Of a DNA stretch of 64,000 nt, positions 1-8,100 are shown in pieces. The notes under the pieces were generated by a model. It was not told the origin of the DNA, made no database searches, and saw nothing but the letters and a program-made list of their open reading frames with translations. Location of the stretch: contig NZ_PGVH01000033.1 of NCBI RefSeq assembly GCF_004168585.1, positions 133,469-197,468 on the forward strand. The letters run 5' to 3'. Source of the stretch: Shewanella sp. OPT22 (GTDB taxonomy: Bacteria > Pseudomonadota > Gammaproteobacteria > Enterobacterales > Shewanellaceae). Position numbers and translations under genes: made by a program. The stretch's first letter is position 1. Each line of letters opens with the position of its first letter.

Positions 1-533
1 TTGCTGCCTGTAACTCAACACCTACAACTGAATCTGAGCCGCTTCACAGCGATGACAGTGTACCAAGCTGGGTATTACAACCAACAATGGAAAATGCGCT
101 TGCATCAAGTTCATGCGTACCTTGGTCTGGAAACTTGTCTGTGGACAAGGCGCAAGCTGTCTCAGCCGCAAGAGCGGATCTGACCCAACAAATAAAAGTA
201 AAAGCAGCAGTACTGGATAAGTTGTATCAACGCAAAGTGCAAACAGAGCAAGAAACCAATGTTGGTGGCACGTTTGAGCAAGTTAGCAAACAGGTTGCAG
301 AACAAAACTTGGTTGGTTCAAAACCAGAAAAAGTAGCTTTCGCTAAACTTAATAACATTAAACAGCTTTGTGTTTTAGTTTCTATGCCAGATCCGAAAAA
401 AGCATTTGACGATTTGCTAGAAAAGTCAGGAAAACGATTAGATCCAACATCTAAAGCTGCGCTTTATGAAGAGTTTAAAACTCAAAAAGCCATGAAAGAA
501 TTAGAGCAAGAGTTAAGTAACGCAAAGAACTAA
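1..533 (+). CDS. LPP20-like lipoprotein, 5' end outside the window
   Basis: The reading frame is open from base 3 and has no start inside the window. The first residues read A-A-C-N-S-T, and the preceding partial codon ends in TT (Leu, Ile, Val or Phe). This fits a lipobox (L-A-A-C) cut by the window edge, so the mature lipoprotein probably starts at the Cys encoded at 9-11. The text P-S-W-V, then K-A-Q-A-V-S-A-A-R-A-D-L, then a basic/acidic helical tail resembles the LPP20 family of outer-membrane lipoproteins. A shorter start at 87 would lose the signal and the PSWV motif, so I reject it. A DUF4282 gene follows 61 bp downstream on the same strand. Its exact role is unknown; family placement is by pattern only. 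Confidence 0.6.
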   Translation, partial: AACNSTPTTESEPLHSDDSVPSWVLQPTMENALASSSCVPWSGNLSVDKAQAVSAARADLTQQIKVKAAVLDKLYQRKVQTEQETNVGGTFEQVSKQVAEQNLVGSKPEKVAFAKLNNIKQLCVLVSMPDPKKAFDDLLEKSGKRLDPTSKAALYEEFKTQKAMKELEQELSNAKN

Positions 534-594
534 TATTTTGTACTTTAATAAAGTGAAAAAAATAATTATCTAAAATGACAAGGAACGTAATGAA

Positions 595-843
595 ATGAAA
601 GACCTATTGTTTTTTGACTCAATGTTGACGCCTAAAATAATTACATTTGTCTATTGGCTGATGCTTGTAGGGACATTAATTTCTAGCCTATCAATCATGT
701 TCAGTAAATACGGAGGCGGCTTTCTGTATGGTTTAGGAGTTTTAATTGCTGGCGTGATAGGTACAAGAATTTGGTGCGAGCTGCTTATTGTATTATTCAA
801 AATTCATGAGAATTTGAATAAAATCGCAAATAAGTCTGAGTGA
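595..843 (+). CDS. DUF4282 small membrane protein
   Basis: This 82-residue protein begins M-K-D-L-L-F-F-D and has two hydrophobic segments (about residues 15-36 and 42-67), followed by R-I-W-C-E-L and I-H-E-N-L. These are typical features of the DUF4282 family, predicted inner-membrane proteins of unknown function. An AAGGA Shine-Dalgarno-like stretch lies about 10 bases before the ATG. It lies in the same direction as the LPP20-like gene and may be co-transcribed with it. It converges on the outermost ssrA repeat, which places it in the original chromosomal flank of ssrA rather than in an island. Confidence 0.75.
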   Translation: MKDLLFFDSMLTPKIITFVYWLMLVGTLISSLSIMFSKYGGGFLYGLGVLIAGVIGTRIWCELLIVLFKIHENLNKIANKSE

Positions 844-888
844 GCTTGTCGTTACTTAGTTGAAACCGAGTAATCTCTCCATAAAACA

Positions 889-914
889 GAAATCACTTAG
901 TGAGTGGTTTCTTC
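889..914 (+). terminator. Possible terminator after the DUF4282 gene
   Basis: A 9-bp stem (889-897 with 903-911, one G-U pair) with a 5-base loop is followed by TTC. The T-run is weak. It lies 46 bp after the DUF4282 stop codon. Confidence 0.35.
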
Positions 915-936
915 GAATCACGTTCAAGATCTTTTT

Positions 937-998
937 CCTCCACCAAATAAAACAAGGGCTTAGCATTTCTGCTAAGCCCTTGTTTTATTTGGTGGAGG
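937..998. repeat. Perfect 28-bp palindrome covering the tmRNA CCA end and terminator
   Basis: Bases 937-964 are the exact reverse complement of 971-998, with loop ATTTCT between them. The inner part is the normal ssrA terminator hairpin (AAGGGCTTAGC stem). At the functional ssrA copy and at the third repeat the symmetry stops after the hairpin. Here it runs on through the tmRNA 3' end, CCTCCACC. The extension is private to this outermost repeat. Confidence 0.85.
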
Positions 999-1036
999 CG
1001 GGGGGATTTGAACCCCCGTCCAGAAAGCCTACATCC
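981..1036 (-). repeat. ssrA 3'-end repeat, att1 (outermost)
   Basis: This is a 56-bp copy of the tmRNA 3' end with its T-loop arm and CCA end. It is identical to 15928-15983 inside the true ssrA gene. To the right it departs from ssrA at once, so it is a truncated remnant and not an RNA gene. It marks the left end of island A. About 105 bp further right are the arm-like repeats at 1131-1146. The sequence to about 1153 is nearly the same as the right flank of att2, with about ten mismatches. Confidence 0.9.
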
Positions 1037-1130
1037 TTTTTAGTCCACACGAAAACAAACACTTAGCTGATTTTATTAACTTTTATTGACGGTATTCAAT
1101 GGTATTTGATGTATGTAAATGAGGAATGCC

Positions 1131-1146
1131 GCCACTTTGTCGCCAC
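1131..1146. other. Arm-like direct repeats, left end of island A
   Basis: GCCACTTTGTCGCCAC holds two GCCAC copies in direct orientation, 105 bp right of the att1 crossover motif. The same string sits at the same distance from att2 (4793-4808). Such short repeats beside a core resemble integrase arm-type binding sites. Function is inferred. Confidence 0.5.
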
Positions 1147-1329
1147 TTTTTTGAACAGGTTTTTCTGTATGGTTTTTAGTTAATAGAACAGTCAAACAAC
1201 TAAGCAAAGATAACTCACACATAAAGCAAAGAGTGTCGCTTCAGTCTTTTAGTGAGTATAATTATATCTGTACTAAAAATCGCTTCTTATTGCTAATATT
1301 AACTTTATATTTGACTGCTGAGATAAAAG

Positions 1330-1500
1330 ATGAATTCAATTGTAAGTAATTACGGTGTCACTCCTGTTGAACGTCCTAAAATTAAGGCTAAGAAAAAGTT
1401 AGATTTATCAGGCGTTCAAGGGCAACAAATTGTAAAATCAGAGACCAAGCTTGTACTTCTTACTCATAAGAATACTTTCAGAAAACTGGCTGATATGTAA
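1330..1500 (+). CDS. Putative antitoxin paired with Doc
   Basis: This small frame encodes 56 residues starting M-N-S-I-V-S-N-Y-G-V and including a basic stretch K-I-K-A-K-K-K-L. The TAA stop at 1498-1500 is followed directly by the ATG of the Doc-like toxin at 1501, in the same frame. I recognise no DNA-binding fold. The antitoxin call rests on size, charge and the upstream position typical of Doc partners (established for phd-doc pairs). The two genes are probably translated in a coupled way, and the complex may repress its own promoter. The spacer 1154-1329 carries no other gene. Confidence 0.6.
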   Translation: MNSIVSNYGVTPVERPKIKAKKKLDLSGVQGQQIVKSETKLVLLTHKNTFRKLADM

Positions 1501-1905
1501 ATGGAGTTAATCTTTTTTCCGTTCGAGCGAGTGATCGAGATTAACACTTTCATTCTTGAGAATGAGCCAGGCATGAAAGGTTCAGTTGATTTAAAAAAAC
1601 TGCAAGGTGCTCTTGGGCGTATCGACAACGCCATTGCCTATGATGGGCTAGATGATGTTTTTGAGATTGCTGCGAAATATGCTACTTCGATTGCTGTTTC
1701 TCACTCTCTTCCTGATGCAAATAAAAGAACGGGTTTAGCTGTAGCACTTGAATATTTATCATTGAATGACTTTGCATTGATAGCAGATAACGAGCTTTTA
1801 GCTAATGCTATTCGAGATTTAGTTGTTGGAAAAATCAAAGAGTCTGATTTTGCTGATTTACTTTATGCACAATACTTAGAAGAACAAAATTTTTCAGAAC
1901 TATAA
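1501..1905 (+). CDS. doc: Doc-family (death-on-curing) Fic-fold toxin
   Basis: The 134-residue protein contains H68-S-L-P-D-A-N-K-R-T77, which matches the Doc/Fic active-site motif HxFx(D/E)ANKR except that Leu replaces the usual Phe. Established knowledge: Doc toxins phosphorylate EF-Tu and stop translation, and are held inactive by a small partner. The length fits Doc (about 125-135 residues), not full Fic proteins. The start is fixed by the directly abutting antitoxin stop codon. There is no spacer for its own ribosome binding site, so translation should depend on the upstream gene. In island A it may serve to keep the island in the population. Confidence 0.85.
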   Translation: MELIFFPFERVIEINTFILENEPGMKGSVDLKKLQGALGRIDNAIAYDGLDDVFEIAAKYATSIAVSHSLPDANKRTGLAVALEYLSLNDFALIADNELLANAIRDLVVGKIKESDFADLLYAQYLEEQNFSEL

Positions 1906-1958
1906 CAATCTCCTCTGTATCTGTCATGAACAGATGTTTTGGATCTTATCATGTTTAA

Positions 1959-4322
1959 CTAATCAGTTAAGTTTAATATTGCTTGTTCAGAGATATTTAC
2001 AGTAGTGTTAGCATCATGAACATTAAACCCTAATGCCTCATAACCCTTGGCTCTTTTTTTATACATACGCTCTAACATAGGAAAGCCTGTTTCAACGTAA
2101 TCATAAACTAAGACTTTTTCCTTCCCTTGATACTGACGTTGGATTCTACCGATGTATTGAGTCAATGCGCCTTTCCAAGAAATGGGTAAAACTAAAAATA
2201 GGGTATCCAGTTTTGGAAAGTCAAAACCTTCACCAACGTATTTTCCAGTGGCAACTAATACTTGTACTTGATCTAACCGCTCAAAAATCTGTTCTTTTAC
2301 TTTGCTTTTCAACGCTCCGTGTAACAACTCAACCGCAATATTTTGTTTGCTTAGCATTTCACATAAGATCTCGGCATGTTCACGGCGCTCAGTTAGTACG
2401 ATAGAGGTTCGGTTTGATGTTACTGCTTCTGTAATATTCTCAACAATGATTTGGTTTCTTTGTTGATTGCACATTAACCAATGATAAATTTTAGATATGT
2501 GTGGGCGGTGTTCAGAGTCCAAAAACTCTGTAGGTATAGGGATGCTAAGCTTGTTGAGTTTAACGTGCCTTACAAAATTCTTATCTTCAGATGATGCTGA
2601 GTATCTGATTATTCCAGCTTGCATAAAGATGATAGGTTGGTGTCCGTCTTGCCTGTTCGGCGTAGCTGTTATGCCTAATACAAATTCTGAATGGACTTCT
2701 GAAAGTAATCGTTCATATTGTGGGGCTGAAATATGATGGCATTCGTCGATGATCACCTGACCATACTCATATATTACAGGATCAATACTGTTATCTTTCT
2801 TATTGACCAAGCTCTGATAGGTTGCAATGTCTATTTGATGTGTAGGTCTATTTTTCCCTGCACCGATAATGCCTATTTCTACACCAGATAAAAATGCTTG
2901 AAGCCGCTCTTTCCATTGAATGAGTAATTGACGGCTATGAACCAAAATTAAAGTATTCACTTTTCTTTTTTGGATCATTGAAATGGCGGTTATCGTTTTT
3001 CCAAAAGCTGTAGGAGCGTGAAGCGTGCCTACATTGTATTTTAGAAGTTTTGTTACGGCTTTGGATTGCTCTTTTCTTAGCTCACCTTGAAAGGCTAACT
3101 TTTTTAATTGAGTTCCAGATCTTCTTTTATCATCAAGGAGTATTGAAATATTATTATCTACAAAAAGAGCGGTAGCGTCATCAATACAACCTCTAGGTAA
3201 AGAAAGGTATCCATTATCAATTTCAGCTAGACAAATAAATCGAGGGATGCCATTAGTCGAAAATCGTAAGGCTTGAGTCTTAAAAAATACTGGATTGGAA
3301 AAACTTGCAGTTCGTTTTAATTGAGCGAGCAGCGCTTGTGGGATTTGCTTAATATTGATAAAAATTCTATTTGCTAAAATGACTTCGATGCTTTCAGGGC
3401 AGTTTTCTATTTGGGTTGTAGCTTTTGAAAAATTGGGCTCCCAAGGCTTCTTATCCAACTCATTCTTAGCGGGCGCTTTTTCATGGATAAGTTGCTTAAC
3501 TATTTCTTCATCAACTTTCTCAATACTTGATAACAATTGCCATTGGTCGGTAATGGGATTGAAATTGCCATCAATAAACACAGAATTACCTTGCTGTCTT
3601 GGTTGATACTGTAGAGGTAATGCTATTAGATTGCCAAAACCTCCACTAGGGATTAAATCTTGATTTGGAAATAACCTGTCATATGAGTCAAATGATAGGC
3701 CAGAATGAAACTCCATTGCTTTATCAAGTAGTAAAAATCCTAGTTCTCTAGCAACAGAGGCTGAAACCGGTGAATGAAAGAAAATCCAAATATGAGCGCC
3801 ATTACCAGATCGAGAACGCTCTACATAACAAGGAATTTTAAACTTATCACAAGATTTTCGAAAAGCACTTACGGCTTCTTTCCAGTCAAATTTATCAAAG
3901 TCAGCGGCTAATAGCTGGCAAGTATTATCACTGAGAAGAGGATATAAACCAGCTGTTTGCTTGCCAGTTAAATGAGCGTGGATTGCGTTATCATCAAGCA
4001 GCTTAAACGCTTGGTGCTTACACTCCATACATTTTACTTTGGGTTTATTGCAAATACCTTGCTTCCATTCATTGTGACAAGCTATTGAGTAACCTGAACG
4101 CCCTTGCTTGTTTTGCCAATGAAAAGCATAAGCATCAATTCTTCCCTGAAATAGGCTCATAAACAGTTCAACTTTTTGTCTAGAACTAAGAGAAGGTGTT
4201 TCCCCTATCCGGCTTTGAAGCTCTTGTTTACGAATGAGCAATCTTTGACGTTGAAGCTCGATTTCTTTCAATTGCTGTTCTATTAGTTCAAGTTCTGAAA
4301 GTTCAGGCAAAGTGTTTCTCAA
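1959..4322 (-). CDS. Archaeo-eukaryotic primase (TOTE-type) fused to a superfamily 2 helicase
   Basis: The 787-residue protein has three parts. Residues 5-45 are charged and probably coiled-coil. Residues 55-265 form a primase-polymerase domain with a Cys-rich patch (C82, C91, C98, C101), the metal motif D141-F-D143 and the S-G-N-G-A-H177 motif, as in the AEP domain annotated in TOTE conflict systems. Residues 410-760 form a helicase with Walker A PTAFGKT (437-443), DECHH (526-530), ITATP (551-555) and arginine-finger QYIGRIQRQ (722-730). All key residues are present. Established knowledge: such fusions occur in mobile and conflict-related loci. Inference: the gene is cargo of island A, possibly for defence or for replication of the element. 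It converges on the doc gene, 53 bp away. No nuclease or methylase partner is visible. Confidence 0.85.
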   Translation of the reverse strand: MRNTLPELSELELIEQQLKEIELQRQRLLIRKQELQSRIGETPSLSSRQKVELFMSLFQGRIDAYAFHWQNKQGRSGYSIACHNEWKQGICNKPKVKCMECKHQAFKLLDDNAIHAHLTGKQTAGLYPLLSDNTCQLLAADFDKFDWKEAVSAFRKSCDKFKIPCYVERSRSGNGAHIWIFFHSPVSASVARELGFLLLDKAMEFHSGLSFDSYDRLFPNQDLIPSGGFGNLIALPLQYQPRQQGNSVFIDGNFNPITDQWQLLSSIEKVDEEIVKQLIHEKAPAKNELDKKPWEPNFSKATTQIENCPESIEVILANRIFINIKQIPQALLAQLKRTASFSNPVFFKTQALRFSTNGIPRFICLAEIDNGYLSLPRGCIDDATALFVDNNISILLDDKRRSGTQLKKLAFQGELRKEQSKAVTKLLKYNVGTLHAPTAFGKTITAISMIQKRKVNTLILVHSRQLLIQWKERLQAFLSGVEIGIIGAGKNRPTHQIDIATYQSLVNKKDNSIDPVIYEYGQVIIDECHHISAPQYERLLSEVHSEFVLGITATPNRQDGHQPIIFMQAGIIRYSASSEDKNFVRHVKLNKLSIPIPTEFLDSEHRPHISKIYHWLMCNQQRNQIIVENITEAVTSNRTSIVLTERREHAEILCEMLSKQNIAVELLHGALKSKVKEQIFERLDQVQVLVATGKYVGEGFDFPKLDTLFLVLPISWKGALTQYIGRIQRQYQGKEKVLVYDYVETGFPMLERMYKKRAKGYEALGFNVHDANTTVNISEQAILNLTD

Positions 4323-4642
4323 CTTATGAAGGACGATGTTAGGTAATTTTCATTCAAGAATATTTATTAATCAATAGGTTCAAATTAAAACCGGAAAACA
4401 CGCTTGGTTGTATTCCAGACTAAAAAGCAGGAGGAGGAATACAGATTTTACCTTGGATGTTTTATTTCTGGACGCATGGTGGGGGAGCTAAATTATTTTT
4501 ATTAAAAGTCATTACATTAGGTGTATTTCTTTTTAGGTGGTCTTAATTGTTTTATGAGGTTTTAAAGGTAAATGGCGACAGCTCTGTGGCCATTATGTGG
4601 ACATTAAAAAGAAAAAAGACCTAGCTCGATGAGCTAAGTCTT
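4323..4642. other. Right-end module of island A
   Basis: This 320-bp stretch has no gene. It holds the inverted partial core at 4455-4474, arm-like GTGG/GGCGAC repeats at about 4573-4605, and the terminator hairpin of att2. The first 130 bp should contain the promoter of the primase-helicase gene, but I see no clear -10/-35 pair. Confidence 0.5.
4455..4474 (+). repeat. Inverted partial ssrA core, island A
   Basis: GGATG-N5-TTTCTGGACG matches the tmRNA segment GGATG-TAGGC-TTTCTGGACG at both blocks with the same spacing, but in opposite orientation to att2. It ends 205 bp before the att2 copy CGTCCAGAAA (4679-4688). Islands B and C have the same arrangement. Confidence 0.75.
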
Positions 4643-4644
4643 TG
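4614..4644 (-). terminator. Variant ssrA-type terminator hairpin at att2
   Basis: The stem AAGACCTAGCTC / GAGCTAAGTCTT with a short loop stands where the other three repeats have AAGGGCTTAGC / GCTAAGCCCTT. Both arms differ, and pairing is kept except at one position. It looks like the ssrA terminator of a different lineage, brought in with island A. Confidence 0.6.
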
Positions 4645-4698
4645 TTTTATTTGGTGGAGGCGGGGGGATTTGAACCCCCGTCCAGAAAGCCTACATCC
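4643..4698 (-). repeat. ssrA 3'-end repeat, att2
   Basis: This 56-bp copy is identical to the ssrA 3' end. It is the boundary between islands A and B. The right flank to about 4815 is nearly identical to that of att1, including GCCACTTTGTCGCCAC at 4793-4808, so islands A and B share one left-end type. Confidence 0.9.
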
Positions 4699-4792
4699 TT
4701 TCTAGCTCACACTAAAACAAACACTTAGCTGATTTCATTAACTTTTATTGACGGTATTCAATGGTATTTAATGTATGTAAATGAGGAATGCC

Positions 4793-4808
4793 GCCACTTT
4801 GTCGCCAC
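4793..4808. other. Arm-like direct repeats, left end of island B
   Basis: GCCACTTTGTCGCCAC is the same string, at the same distance (105 bp) from the core, as at the left end of island A. The remaining 300 bp up to 5116 hold no gene that I can see, apart from the terminator of the subtilase. Confidence 0.5.
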
Positions 4809-5067
4809 TTTTTTCAAAGAGTTTTTTATTCAATGTCACTGATGAAATAAGAACAAATTTATCAAATGCGACAGTGAAGTTTTGAAGCGTTCACCAATAC
4901 TTTTGGTGTAAATTGTCAAACGAAGTTGAACGTCCAGCTTAAGGTTCAGCATAGCAAAATAACTTGCCTGTATTGGATGAGTATATACCTGACTCAGTTC
5001 GCCAATGATGATCAGATGAGACTAGTTTTCTTTGAAAAACTGTGTTGGTATTCGCAGTTATAAAATA

Positions 5068-5093
5068 AAAAGGCTGGAAAATCCCAGCCTTTT
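5068..5093 (-). terminator. Terminator of the subtilase gene
   Basis: A perfect 10-bp stem AAAAGGCTGG / CCAGCCTTTT with a 6-base loop starts 24 bp beyond the subtilase stop codon. On the minus strand the stem is followed by a T-rich tract. Confidence 0.85.
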
Positions 5094-5116
5094 ATAGATT
5101 AACAATTTAACATCAT

Positions 5117-8100
5117 CTAACGTTTCATTCTGCGACGTAGCCCAGCCATCATTAGCATTAGTACTGCGATACCGCCTAAACTACCACCAGATTTTTTCTT
5201 TGGAGTAACGGTTTCTTGGGTTGGTGCAGCCTGAACTTCAATCGTTACCGACTCAGTGACAGAGATTTTGCCGTCAGAAATTTCAACATCAAACCCGTAA
5301 CTTCCAGCCGAAACATTGGTGAGTTCAATGTTTGCTGTGCTCGGCAATTCACCCAAATCAGTGCCGGATGTTTGCGTCCAAGTAATTGCAAGTTCATCAC
5401 CATCAACATCATTAGCGTCAACACTTAAGGTTAAGCTGCCGTTCGCTGCTACGGCTGATACTGTATTAATGACAGGTGCATCTTCACTTGGCATAACGGT
5501 TAAGTTAAATGAAGAGGTAGCTTTATCCATTGGATTTTCTACATCAGCCACGGTCACATTCACAACCGTTTCTCCAGAAAAGTCGGCGATTGGACGGAAG
5601 CGAACTGTACTTCCAGACTCATGGTTCTCGACTTCTGATTCAATGCCTTCACCGGTTACGCTGATTTGATTAACACTGTTTGTTTCATCAGAGTAAATCA
5701 CATTCAGCTCAACCCAATCACTGTCTTCATCAACTGTCATGTCCAGATAAGGACTGACACTGATGTTTGATGGAATGGTTAATGTTTGTGACATTTCAAT
5801 GTCATTCATACCATTTATTTGGCTAACGGCTGTTGCTGTTAATGTTTGTCCTGACATATTGCTCGATACCAAACCATTCACTGTTACTTCAAATTGTGAT
5901 GATTCAGGGCCTACATAGTCATAACAAATTACTAATCCCTCTTGTAACACTTGATCAAGGTTATTGAATGCAACTTGTTCACCCGCTACTTCACTATAAC
6001 GACCATACCAATTGCTCAAACCAGATACGCCTTGCAAACCAACTGCACCGCGTACATCACCGTTGAAGTTAACTTCATCATAAGCCATGATGACTTCGAA
6101 TTCGTTATCTGCAAATCGAGTATTCATGTTGAGGATAAGTTCAAAGTCGAAACGATCGCCGAAATCGCCATAGGTAACAGTTCCAGTTTTGAAGTCATAC
6201 CCCTCATAAGTCATAGTGCGAGCATTATCATATTCAATGATGGCCCAACCATTATTGGTACCTGCAAGTGATACCCCAGAGTCGTAACTTAATGGAGCGC
6301 CCATGGTCTCTTGTACAAAATTGCCATCACTTGCTCCCCAACCACGAGATAAAGGTGCAAGATAGTTAGTTAAGAAACCTTCTGCTGGGATTGGCATTGT
6401 TAATGGAAAGAATACACCATTTTGATCTAATGCTACGGTTCCCATAGGTCTAATTACTAGGTTATTCGTGGCGGTATATTTATGGTTATTAAACAGTGCA
6501 TACGATGAATAGCCCGTTCCAAAAGCCGATACTGGAATGCTTATTCCTGCTCGGTTGAAATCTGGGTGAGCATCAACCACTGGGTCAATTTCACCATCAG
6601 CTAAGTTAATGTAACCACCATTGCTGCCTAAGCCGACATCTGGCGTACGACACATTGCATCTTCGAGGTTAGTGGTGACGTTATAGCCTTTCTCAATATT
6701 TCCTGTGTGCTTTTGAGTACCAGATATCGTTAATACACCAGCTTCCAGAGTCATGGTTTCAACAAACTCTGATTGTGAAACTTCAACTTGTGAGAGGTCG
6801 GTATTAAATCCATCAGGCAGTTGTGCGGTAATCGTATATTCACGCTCATTACCACTGATATTAGGTAATGCTTTGAAGGTCAAGCTGGAAGCTTCTCCTG
6901 CTCTTTGTGCATAGCTCTGCCATTTCATGCTTACATCACTGGCACCTCGACTGAGCGTTAAAGGAATGATCCCCAAATTTCCAGCGTTTGTCTGAGACGT
7001 GCCTATATCAATGGCTGAGTAGTATTGATCACCTTCAGCCATTGATTCGATATTCCAAGAAAGATCACCTTTAACGGGATCCGAACCATTGGAAGATGGA
7101 ATTGCGAAGTTCATATCAGCTGATGTTTGTTCTCCTACGACACCATAAGCAAATGTGAAGGTATCATCATGTTCTTCTGCGCCTGGGAAAAAACCACGCT
7201 GGTTGTGGATAGCAACCCAGTAATTACCTGCTTCAGGAAGATTAATGTTGCACATATTTTTACGACCATTACTGTCTGAGACACAGATGGTTTCATCGTA
7301 AGGTTCGATTTCGCCGTTATTATTGAAATCACGTCCAATGTAAATATGTGGGTTACCGGCTTTCCAACCGCTATCACCAATACTGTTGGCCTCGGATAAA
7401 ATCTCTACAACGAAACGCTTTGAGCCTTCTGGAACAGCGACATTAAAGGTGTGAGTTGCTTCATCAATCAGCTCTGCTTTTTCACCTTCACCGCTACGAT
7501 TCCAAGGCGCAAAGTAGTCATCATCTTTTGGTAAAGTTACTGTTTCAGGAACGGCTTTAACCGCTGAGAATACTCGACTAATTGGGGCTTCAACCTGTGG
7601 CAGCATAAACTCATTAGTTGTTACACTGCTTTGATTACGGTGCGCTACTACATCAAGATTTGATGGCAAATCACCACCATTCAGCTTAAATACCATCGGC
7701 ATTCTCATCTCTGGAGATTGCTCTGAAGTTTCATTAATCAACATGTGAGAATGCAGTTCTACTTCTGAGTTACCAAAAATGCTTTGTGCATCGGTAACCG
7801 AAGCTTTAAACAGTACGGTTTGAGTCTCGCCTGCTTTTAAACTAAAGCTTGCTGGCGAGGCAGAAACATCAACGCCATGTTGTATAAACTGTCCATCAGG
7901 GTTTGGCGAAAAGTTGTAAACAGGTTCATTGGTAATTTGGTAAGTACCATCTTTCGTTGCTGTAAATGTTCGAATCCACTGACATTCTGGTTCACATGAA
8001 AAGTTAACCAACTCTGGCACATTCAAACGGTGCATTTCACCACCGTTATCTGGGTCGGCCATTTTAAAGTTGGTGCTGTTTTCGTCTAGCACTAAACCTG

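Larger units (their letters stand above)
981..4698. mobile_element. ssrA island A (TA pair plus AEP-helicase), no integrase
   Basis: The element lies between direct repeats att1 and att2 of the ssrA 3' end, repeat-to-repeat distance 3662 bp. It holds an antitoxin/Doc pair and one primase-helicase gene; no recombinase gene is visible. The left end has GCCACTTTGTCGCCAC at 1131-1146. The right end has GGCGACAGCTCTGTGGCCA near 4573-4591 and an inverted partial core at 4455-4474. Established knowledge: tyrosine recombinases often use tRNA and tmRNA 3' ends as attachment sites. Inference: this is a non-autonomous element moved by an integrase encoded elsewhere. Confidence 0.8.

Noticed and set aside
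860..1066. Open frame over the att1 repeat
   Set aside because: It translates tmRNA 3'-end sequence and the terminator palindrome. The same shadow frame appears at 14079-14293.
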